Made by a program: the position numbers and the translations under genes
In this document: piece after piece, positions 1 to 7,693 of the stretch
Layout: each line of letters opens with the position of its first letter
How positions within the stretch are numbered: the stretch's first letter is position 1
The notes under the pieces: generated by a model
The model's database searches: none
The model's input: only the letters and a program-made list of their open reading frames with translations
What the model was told of the DNA's origin: nothing
Assembly: GCA_050633665.1 (NCBI GenBank)
Contig: JBOEGY010000002.1
Span: 372,001 to 436,000 of the forward strand
Direction of reading: 5' to 3'
Origin: JAUIAI01 sp050633665
GTDB taxonomy: Bacteria; Pseudomonadota; Gammaproteobacteria; Burkholderiales; Burkholderiaceae_E
Length of the DNA stretch: 64,000 nt

Positions 1-662
1 GAGGCATGAAAGGCCTGCTGGTCAGGCGTCTTGACATCCTCCATCGCGTCCACAACCTGGGATACCAGGCTCGGCCGATCCAGGACGAACTGCTGGACCG
101 CCTGCCGCAACAGAAGTTGAGCGTTGCTACGAGGCTTATAGCCACGGATGAAAGGCAGCTCCAGGTCGTGCAAAACGGCGCTGATATTTTGATACTTCAG
201 CTCAACCGAACCTTTGCTGCGCCCGCGCAGCTGCTGGCGAAGCTGCGCATTGAACTCCGTCTTGATGTAGCGCTGCTGCGCAGCCTCCATTTGGAGCATC
301 TCGAAGTACGAAGCGACCGTGGCCTGCACCTCGTCCGAGGTCCAGTCCTCACCGATACGCACGACATCGAAGCCGAGATGCTGCAACTTGGGAACGACGG
401 TGGCCTCCCCACCGGAAAAATCAGCCGGCTTGAGCGGCCCCTCGTCAGGAAATTGATAACCAAACGCGGCCCCGACGATGGCTTTGGAGTCGCACAGCTG
501 CCCTGTTTTTCCATCGCGCACCAGAAAGTCACGGGACTTTCCAAACCCGTATCGCGCCAGAAATGTCGTCCGGCCCAGCCGAGAAAACTCATCCAATGCG
601 GCCTGAATGGCCGCTGGACTTTGGAGGCGCGAGAGTTCAACAGCCATCAGGGTTTTAGACAT
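1..662 (-). CDS. ScoMcrA-like restriction protein, N-terminal part (cut by window edge)
   Basis: A minus-strand frame stays open from an ATG at 662 to the left edge, giving 220 residues with no stop. Residues 20-90 carry the pattern of the ScoMcrA N-terminal head domain: FLARYGFGKSRDF (34-46), CDSKAIVGAAFGYQFP (57-72) and FSGGEATV (82-89). ScoMcrA is a type IV (modification-dependent) HNH endonuclease. From about residue 150 a second block follows, with VELKYQNISAVL and GYKPRSN, a signature I associate with HNH/DUF3883-type proteins. The catalytic part would lie outside the window, so nuclease activity is inferred from the family. An in-frame ATG at 683 is an alternative start; neither start has a strong ribosome binding site. 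The gene is divergent from the helicase operon, about 107 bp away, which suits a defence island. Confidence 0.72.
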   Translation of the reverse strand, partial: MSKTLMAVELSRLQSPAAIQAALDEFSRLGRTTFLARYGFGKSRDFLVRDGKTGQLCDSKAIVGAAFGYQFPDEGPLKPADFSGGEATVVPKLQHLGFDVVRIGEDWTSDEVQATVASYFEMLQMEAAQQRYIKTEFNAQLRQQLRGRSKGSVELKYQNISAVLHDLELPFIRGYKPRSNAQLLLRQAVQQFVLDRPSLVSQVVDAMEDVKTPDQQAFHA

Positions 663-769
663 CCGTTTCAGCGGAACAAACATCGGTGCAGAGGCAATGG
701 ATCACAGTAAAAGAGATGACCGAATCGCGCACATGAAACACTTTATGTTACAACGGCCTTCTGTCACAC

Positions 770-3700
770 TTGCTGCGGTTCGCTTGGCCTTCATTGGAAA
801 CGCCTGTACTCGACTCCTTTCGCGCACGTGCTCGGCGCATCGCCGCCGAGGGTCGAATTGTTTCCGTCGACGTCGAAGCCCACCCTGAAAAGGACGACCA
901 GATCTTCGCCGTCGGCGCCGTCAGGTCCGACGGACAGGACACCTTCCGCAGCACCTGTTCCCCAGCCAAAGCAGCGTCAGTAGCGACAGCCCTCAACAGC
1001 TTTGCCCGTGACGGTCAAGTACTGCTGGGCCATAACCTCAAGCGCCACGACATTCCTCTGATGCGCGCCCAGCTGCCGCAGTTGGAGTGCCTGCAATGGC
1101 CCGTGCTGGACACGCTCGAGTTGTCCGCCCTCGCCTTCCCTAGCAACCCCTATCACCGACTGGTGAAAGGCTACAAGCTGCTCTCGGACGAGCGCAACAA
1201 CCCCACCAAAGACGCCCGGGTCGCACTCAACGTGTTCGAAGAGGCCGTCGAAGCCCTACTGGAGACGAACGATCAAGAGCCCTGGTGGCTCACCGTGCTG
1301 CACTTCCTGCTGCGCAACGACGAAAGCATGGCGACATTGCTGGCCCAGGTGCGCGAGGAGACCACACCCGCTCGCGAGGCGATCGGCCCCATCGTTGCCA
1401 GCCGGTTTGCGGATCGTTGCTGCGCCACCCGTCTGGAGGCACTGGTTGCCGAAATCGTGACGTCCTTCGACGGCCACGACCCTTGGTCGGTCGCGTTTGC
1501 CCTGGGCTGGATCCGCGTTGCGGGAGGCAACTCCACCCTCCCCCACTGGGTGTTCCACGAACTTCCCGCCGTGAGGCAATTGATCGCAGAGCTACGAGAG
1601 ATCGACTGCGGTCAGACCAACTGTCCCTACTGCCGCGAGAACCACAACCCCGAAGCGCTGCTGTCCTCCTTGTTCGGCAAGCCAAGCTTCCGGGCACAGC
1701 CGACGACCACCGACGGCTCATCGCTGCAACGCGCAATCGTCAGTGCTGGGCTAACGCGCGAGAGCCTGTTGGCCGTCCTGCCAACCGGCGGCGGCAAATC
1801 CATTTGCTACCAACTCCCTGCCCTCGTCCACTACCGCCGCTCAGGCCGGCTGACCATCGTCATCTCGCCGCTGCAGTCGCTGATGCGCGACCAGGTGGAC
1901 AATCTGATGAAGGCCGACATCCAGTGCGCGGCGACCGTCAACGGAATGCTGACCCCACTGGAACGGCGTGATGTGCTGGACCGCATTCGCCTCGGTGACG
2001 TCGGCATCGTGCTCGTCTCACCCGAGCAGTTCCGAAGCAAAACCTTTGTTGAAGCCATCCGTGTTCGGGAGATCGCGGCCTGGGTCTTCGACGAAGCCCA
2101 CTGTCTCTCCAAGTGGGGCCACGACTTTCGCACGGACTATCTGTACGTCTCGCGCTTCATCCGGGAACAATTTCCCGGACAGGCACCGATCGCCTGCTTC
2201 ACCGCCACCGCCAAGCCGGACGTCATCGAGGACCTGTGCGACCACTTTCAGGAAGGCCTTCAGGTCGAACTGAAGACATTCCTCGGCGGCCACGAGCGCA
2301 CGAACCTGTCCTATGCCGTTGTACCCACCTCGGGAGGCGAGAAGCCACAGCGCATCGTGGAACTGCTGCGAGATGGCTTACGGCGCGAAGATGCCGCCGT
2401 GGTCTTCTGCGCCACACGCAGGAGCGCGGAGACCATCGCACAGATCGTCACGCAACAAGGCGTGGCGTGCGCCTGTTATCACGGTGGTCTTTCCGCCGAT
2501 CTGCGCAAGGAGACGCAGCGTCGCTTTCTCGACGGCGAACTGCAGGTGATCGCCGCCACCAATGCCTTCGGCATGGGGGTGGACAAGCCCAATGTCCGGC
2601 TGGTGATCCACGCCGAAATCCCCGGCTCGCTGGAGAACTACCTTCAAGAGGCCGGCAGAGCTGGGCGCGATGGGAACGAAGCCAAATGCGTCCTGTTGTT
2701 CGACCCGAAGGACGTGGAGACCCAATTCCGCCTCTCCTCCACGTCTCAGTTGTCCCAGCGAGACTTCATCGGACTGCTCCGCGCCTTGCGATTCCAGGCC
2801 AAGAAGCTGGGCAAAGGTGAGATCGTCATCTCTGCAAAAGAACTGCTTGCGCAAAGCGTCGGTACCAGCATCGAGCTCGATGCCCCTGACGCATCGACCA
2901 AGGTCACCACCGCTTTGTCGTGGCTGGAGCGCCACGGCTTCTTGACGCGCAATGAGAACGCCACCAAAGTCTTCCCTGCAAGTCTTCGGGTGACCTCACT
3001 GCAGGAGGCCAAGGAACGCATCGCCAAGGCGGATTTCTCTGCCAATGTGCGGCAGAAATTCCTCGCCGTCGCCACAGCCTTGTTCCGCTCCGAGACCCCT
3101 GAGGGGCTGAGCACCGACGAGCTCATGCTCGATGCGGGCATCCGACCTGAGGAATGCTTCCGCATCGTGCACCAGTTGGCCAAGCTGGGCATCCTGGTCA
3201 ACGATCTCGGACTGACGGTGCGCTTGATGCGTGGCGTCAGGGGCGCGTCCGTCTCCCGTCTGGAATATCTGAGTGCCATGGAGAAGGAGCTGGTCGAACT
3301 CATGGCGGAGAACGCCCCAGACGCCGACCAGGACGATGCGCAACAACATCTGAATCTTCGAGCGGTCTGCACCGAACTGCGCAGCCGTCTGAACCTCGAC
3401 GACGAGAAGGGGCATCTCGATCCTACGCAGGTCCGAGCCTGCTTGCGATCCATGGCCGACGGATTCGGCTCTGGTAACGACAAACGCAGCATGATCCAGC
3501 TGCAGTCACTGGGTGATGACACCCTGCGCGTTACCTTGCGTCGCCCTTGGTCTCAGATTCGCAGAATCTGCGAGCTGCGCCGTGCCGTTGCCCAAGTCAC
3601 CCTCACGCGGCTACTTGCAGAGGTCCCAGACGGAGTCAAAGGCGCATGCCTGGTGGAGTGCAAGGCCCAGGCACTGATCGATGCACTGTCCGACGACCTC

Positions 3701-5992
3701 GTTCTCAAGACCCAGCTGCGCGAGCCCGACGTAGCGCTGGAGAATGCGCTGCTCTACCTTCACCAGACCCGTGTGCTCGAGCTGGACAAAGGGCGATCCG
3801 TTTTCCGCTCGGCGATGACCATCCAGATGGAAGAGGACACGTCCCGGCGATTCAGTCAAGCCTCGTTCGCGCCCCTGGAAGAGTTCTACAAGGAGCGGAC
3901 GCTGCAGACGCACGTCATGCACGAGTACGCCAAGCTGGGCGCGGAAGATCCGGCGAAAGCGCTCGACCTGGTCAAAGCGTACTTCACACTGCCGCACAAG
4001 CAATTCATCAAGGAATTCTTCCGGGGACGCACTGACCTTCTGGAGCGAAAGACCACCGACGAGTCCTACCAGCGCATCGTTGATGACCTGCAGCATCCCG
4101 TACAGGAGGCCCTGGTCACACAACCGCGGACGGGGAATCACTTGGTCTTGGCGGGACCGGGATCCGGCAAAACGCGGGTGATAGTGCACCGCATCGCCTA
4201 CTTGCTGCGAGTGCAGCGCGTGAACCCGGGGCGCATCATCGCGCTGGCCTACAACCGAGGCGCGGCCGTCCAGCTGCGCCGCCGACTTTTAACGCTCGCC
4301 GGAGACGACGCACGGGGCGTATTGGTCATGACCTATCACGCCATGGCGCTGCGCTTGACGGGGACCAGCTTGGCGGGCGCCGAACGCACCTCCAGCAACG
4401 TCGACTTCAAGAAGATGCTGCAGGACGCCATCGACCTGCTCGAAGGCAAGAGCTCGGCGCTGATCGACGCGGACGAAGTCCGCGATCGCCTACTGCAAGG
4501 CTACGAATACATCTTTGTTGACGAGTACCAGGACATCGACGCGCAGCAGTACGCCCTGGTCAGCGCCCTTGCCGGTCGCCGGCGAGCGGACGCCGACACC
4601 AAGCTGAGCATCATGGCCGTGGGAGACGATGACCAGAACATCTACTCCTTCAAAGGCGCGAACATCGAGTTCATTCGGCGTTTTCGGGCCGACTATGAGG
4701 GCGACCTCACCTACCTGGTGGAGAACTTCCGCTCCACCCAGAACATCATCTCGGCCGCCAACCACGTGATCCAGCGCGGCGCCGACCGCATGAAGGTCGA
4801 TCACCCGATCCGGATCGACGAGAGACGCAAGGATGATCTGCCGGGCGGCCGCTGGGCAGCGCTCGACAAGGAAGGCCGCGGCGCCGTACGGTTGATCACC
4901 AGCCCAGCTGCCCCAAACCTTCAGGCCCAACTGGTCCACGCAGAGATCGAGCGCATCCGGTGCATCGATCCGACGGTCAAGCTCTCAGAGATCGCTGTGC
5001 TCTGCCGCACGCACGCCCCTTTAGAAAAGATGAGGGCCATCTGCGATGTCGAAGGACTGCCCTGCGAAGTCACCGGTCCAGAAGCGGCCAAAGGACAGAT
5101 CGCGCTGATGCGGACCCGCGAAGGCTGGGCGTTGGCCCAGGCACTGCGGCGGCGCCAGTTGCGTATGGTGCGCCTCAGCGCCCTTCGCAGATCCCTGACC
5201 TATCTGCAGCGCGCTCAGCCCAGAAACGCCGCGCTACTGGATCTCCTAGACATCGTCGATGACGTCGCCTCCTCGCTGCAAGCAGACATCGTTCCCGCAG
5301 CCGAAGCGCTGGACCTTTTCTACGAAGCTGCTGGCGAAATGCGGCGGGATGGCCGCGACAGCGCCATCAAGCTGATGACTGCACATGCTGCCAAGGGTCT
5401 GGAGTTTGACCACGTCATCGTGATGGACTGCGCCGACTGGCGCTGGGATGAAGAAGATGAACGACGACTTCTCTACGTGACCATGACGCGCGCTCGACAG
5501 TCGCTGAGCTTGATGCGCGCAGAGGGTGGACGCAACCCCTATCTCGTTGATCTTGGGACCATAGATGGAGTACAGGATCAGCTGCCGCGCGCCCGGCCAA
5601 AGCACCGCGCGGATCTTGAGCGCCAATACGTCATGCTGGGGCCGGCAAGCATGGACATTGGATTTGCTGGACGCGCGTCGTTGGCGCAGCCAATTCATCG
5701 CGCAATCGCCGCTTTGCGGATCGGAGATGTAGTCGAGGTGAAAGGACGATTCGTCCATTCGACCTCTGGACAAATCGTTGGCCGGCTGGCCGCAAGCATA
5801 GATGCGACGCATCTCCAACGAGGGGTCGCATCCGTGGTCGCGGTCATGGTGCGAACGCGATCTCAGACGCCCGAGGAGTACTGGCCAGCCCTACAGGCAG
5901 ATCACTGGGAAACGCCGCTTGCGGAAGTCCGGCTAGCTGATCCAAGCGCGACGTCGGCTGTTGACGAGTTGCAGGCACTTGGTCGCCAGTAG
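770..5992 (+). CDS. DEDD exonuclease + RecQ helicase + UvrD/Rep helicase fusion
   Basis: A 1740-residue protein with three enzymatic modules. Residues about 28-165 form a DnaQ/RNase T-like 3'-5' exonuclease with acidic residues D34, E36, D94 and D148; the usual general-base His five residues before the last Asp is Asn143. A Cys-rich link (C-x4-C-x2-C near 280-290) precedes a RecQ-type SF2 helicase with Walker A PTGGGKS (about 338), DEAH (441-444) and GRAGRDG (about 630). Winged-helix-like sequence follows. A UvrD/Rep-type SF1 helicase then begins with GPGSGKT (about 1128), DEYQD (about 1251), GDDDQNIYSFKGA (about 1286) and TMTRAR (about 1570). Exonuclease plus RecQ resembles eukaryotic WRN; the added SF1 motor is unusual. 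The start is uncertain: TTG at 770 is used here, with CTG 761 and TTG 794 as alternatives and no ribosome binding site visible. It is the first gene of a three-gene operon. A defence role is inferred from context. Confidence 0.88.
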   Translation: MLRFAWPSLETPVLDSFRARARRIAAEGRIVSVDVEAHPEKDDQIFAVGAVRSDGQDTFRSTCSPAKAASVATALNSFARDGQVLLGHNLKRHDIPLMRAQLPQLECLQWPVLDTLELSALAFPSNPYHRLVKGYKLLSDERNNPTKDARVALNVFEEAVEALLETNDQEPWWLTVLHFLLRNDESMATLLAQVREETTPAREAIGPIVASRFADRCCATRLEALVAEIVTSFDGHDPWSVAFALGWIRVAGGNSTLPHWVFHELPAVRQLIAELREIDCGQTNCPYCRENHNPEALLSSLFGKPSFRAQPTTTDGSSLQRAIVSAGLTRESLLAVLPTGGGKSICYQLPALVHYRRSGRLTIVISPLQSLMRDQVDNLMKADIQCAATVNGMLTPLERRDVLDRIRLGDVGIVLVSPEQFRSKTFVEAIRVREIAAWVFDEAHCLSKWGHDFRTDYLYVSRFIREQFPGQAPIACFTATAKPDVIEDLCDHFQEGLQVELKTFLGGHERTNLSYAVVPTSGGEKPQRIVELLRDGLRREDAAVVFCATRRSAETIAQIVTQQGVACACYHGGLSADLRKETQRRFLDGELQVIAATNAFGMGVDKPNVRLVIHAEIPGSLENYLQEAGRAGRDGNEAKCVLLFDPKDVETQFRLSSTSQLSQRDFIGLLRALRFQAKKLGKGEIVISAKELLAQSVGTSIELDAPDASTKVTTALSWLERHGFLTRNENATKVFPASLRVTSLQEAKERIAKADFSANVRQKFLAVATALFRSETPEGLSTDELMLDAGIRPEECFRIVHQLAKLGILVNDLGLTVRLMRGVRGASVSRLEYLSAMEKELVELMAENAPDADQDDAQQHLNLRAVCTELRSRLNLDDEKGHLDPTQVRACLRSMADGFGSGNDKRSMIQLQSLGDDTLRVTLRRPWSQIRRICELRRAVAQVTLTRLLAEVPDGVKGACLVECKAQALIDALSDDLVLKTQLREPDVALENALLYLHQTRVLELDKGRSVFRSAMTIQMEEDTSRRFSQASFAPLEEFYKERTLQTHVMHEYAKLGAEDPAKALDLVKAYFTLPHKQFIKEFFRGRTDLLERKTTDESYQRIVDDLQHPVQEALVTQPRTGNHLVLAGPGSGKTRVIVHRIAYLLRVQRVNPGRIIALAYNRGAAVQLRRRLLTLAGDDARGVLVMTYHAMALRLTGTSLAGAERTSSNVDFKKMLQDAIDLLEGKSSALIDADEVRDRLLQGYEYIFVDEYQDIDAQQYALVSALAGRRRADADTKLSIMAVGDDDQNIYSFKGANIEFIRRFRADYEGDLTYLVENFRSTQNIISAANHVIQRGADRMKVDHPIRIDERRKDDLPGGRWAALDKEGRGAVRLITSPAAPNLQAQLVHAEIERIRCIDPTVKLSEIAVLCRTHAPLEKMRAICDVEGLPCEVTGPEAAKGQIALMRTREGWALAQALRRRQLRMVRLSALRRSLTYLQRAQPRNAALLDLLDIVDDVASSLQADIVPAAEALDLFYEAAGEMRRDGRDSAIKLMTAHAAKGLEFDHVIVMDCADWRWDEEDERRLLYVTMTRARQSLSLMRAEGGRNPYLVDLGTIDGVQDQLPRARPKHRADLERQYVMLGPASMDIGFAGRASLAQPIHRAIAALRIGDVVEVKGRFVHSTSGQIVGRLAASIDATHLQRGVASVVAVMVRTRSQTPEEYWPALQADHWETPLAEVRLADPSATSAVDELQALGRQ

Positions 5993-6043
5993 CGAAGGCG
6001 ACTTCTCTTTAGACCATCAGTGTTGAATTTGAACCGAGAATCC

Positions 6044-7693
6044 ATGGCAATCAAAACCAGCTGGGTATTGCCTCCGCACACCATAGGTGGTCTAGACCAC
6101 ATCGGTACGCAAGGCCCCTGCATCCTGATCTACTCGCAACTGCTCCCCGGCATAACAAACGTCACCGACAGAGCCCGGTACTACAGTTTTTATCCATGGC
6201 TGATCCGATCCTACGCGGAGCGTGACAGCCACCGCGAGAACTTCAACGCATTCCTGGAGGCCTACCGAAAGGCCGATTGCCTATTCACGATGATTGCCGA
6301 GCGTCATGCGCAAGTCATGGGTGACGACGCAGCACGCCACGGGCCCGCGATGGTCGGGCGAGACACGCTCAACGATGCAGTCAGGTTGATCGGCGAAGGA
6401 AAGTCGGTCCGTCTCTCGACCTACGCGACCCGAGAGGATTCCGACAAGCGCTACTTTGCCAACAAGCTTGGCGGCCTCGGCCAGTACTATGCGGGAACAC
6501 TGACGCAACTCGACATTTTGGCCGTAGTCGACAAGCCATGGCTGAGCTACACGCATGAGCGCGGCGGGCCGATCGCACAGGCGTTCGACATGGGCGTCGA
6601 CGGCCGTTCCTTCTGGCAAGCCGTGGACGCCGATACCGTTTCGGCGCGGACGCTGGATGCGCTCCAAGACTTCTGCCCTTGTTGCCTGCCCAACCGGCAA
6701 GGCGAACGCGATGCCTTGCTCGACATCCTCTTCGACCGGAAGTCAGAGTTCGAGGCAGAAGGGGTCCAGCGGCGCAAGAGCCTGGCGCTCTTGCTGCATC
6801 TGGCCGGCGCCTTGCAGGCGGTAGAACTCTCCGCTGTCGACGAACCGACCTTCCGCGCCGCTGTCTACACGGAAACCCTAGCGGACGGCACGACATGGTG
6901 CCCGCCAGCCTCCTTGGCCCACACTCGGTCGGCCTGGGCCTACTACGTCCGGAATGACCTGATGTCGATAGCGATGCAGAAGGCCTTCGCCATCTCGCTC
7001 ACCGCACTGGCAACACAACCAGCTCCGCCGGCCTCCATCGAAGAGTTCAGCCAGTCTCTGGCGAGCCGCCCTGAACTCGTCAAGGCACTGGACAAGTTGA
7101 AGGCGAAGACCTTTGGCGCGCTGTGCAGTTCTCTGGAAACGGGCGCGCCGGCGCTCGGCGACTTCATGGCCGACGGGCACGAACTGGCCTGGGCTGCTGC
7201 CCGCGTTTCGAGGGAGCGTCAGCAACTGGACCGGGAGCCTGCCTTTCTGGCGTCCGTCGTGAACGTGCTGGCGCTTCTTCGGGTGCGCGAGAACCACGGT
7301 GCGCCCGCCTATGGCCATCTGGCCATGGACCCGACGCAGCTCCAAGACTCCCCGATCAACCTGAGATCGTTTCGGGAGCGCTGCGTGAAATGGAACAACA
7401 TGGCGCTTTCAGCCGTCGTCGCGGACCTGGTTGGCTGGATCCTGGAGACCCATCTGCGAGTCGCACTGCGCAAGCTACGACAGAGTTCGACCGCCACCTT
7501 CCGAATCCACCCCACCGAGCGGGGAATCGAGGCTCACGGTGACGTGCCCGTGCCCGCCAAGACCAATCCTCGCATCCGGCAAGCGATCAAGATGCTGTGG
7601 GATGTCGGCGCCCTGACCCGTGAGCCTGATGGCAGCGGAGATCTGCGGGCTACCGAGCTTGGCATCCAGCTCTTCGAAGCCGCCCATGCGTGA
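6044..7693 (+). CDS. Uncharacterised protein, middle gene of the helicase-PLD operon
   Basis: A 549-residue soluble-looking protein that I do not recognise. ATG 6044 is preferred; a GTG at 6020 is in frame and would add 8 residues. The N-terminus is distinctive: a W-x-L-P-P segment, GGLDHIGTQGPC and then NVTDRARYYSFYPWL (within residues 1-50), which looks like a conserved family signature rather than low-complexity sequence. A compact cysteine cluster, FCPCC, lies near residue 210 and could bind metal, though only three Cys are close together. No signal peptide, membrane segment or nucleotide-binding motif is visible. The C-terminal 60 residues could be a winged-helix-like fold. It starts 51 bp after the helicase gene and overlaps the PLD gene by 8 bp, so the three products probably act together. 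No function can be assigned. Confidence 0.8.
   Translation: MAIKTSWVLPPHTIGGLDHIGTQGPCILIYSQLLPGITNVTDRARYYSFYPWLIRSYAERDSHRENFNAFLEAYRKADCLFTMIAERHAQVMGDDAARHGPAMVGRDTLNDAVRLIGEGKSVRLSTYATREDSDKRYFANKLGGLGQYYAGTLTQLDILAVVDKPWLSYTHERGGPIAQAFDMGVDGRSFWQAVDADTVSARTLDALQDFCPCCLPNRQGERDALLDILFDRKSEFEAEGVQRRKSLALLLHLAGALQAVELSAVDEPTFRAAVYTETLADGTTWCPPASLAHTRSAWAYYVRNDLMSIAMQKAFAISLTALATQPAPPASIEEFSQSLASRPELVKALDKLKAKTFGALCSSLETGAPALGDFMADGHELAWAAARVSRERQQLDREPAFLASVVNVLALLRVRENHGAPAYGHLAMDPTQLQDSPINLRSFRERCVKWNNMALSAVVADLVGWILETHLRVALRKLRQSSTATFRIHPTERGIEAHGDVPVPAKTNPRIRQAIKMLWDVGALTREPDGSGDLRATELGIQLFEAAHA

Noticed and set aside
197..640. A 147-codon minus-strand frame at the left edge
   Set aside because: It runs in another frame through the restriction-protein gene and has an Arg/Ser-rich composition typical of shadow frames.
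6..710. A 234-codon open frame on the plus strand at the left edge
   Set aside because: It is antisense to the restriction-protein frame, which has clear family motifs; the plus frame has none.
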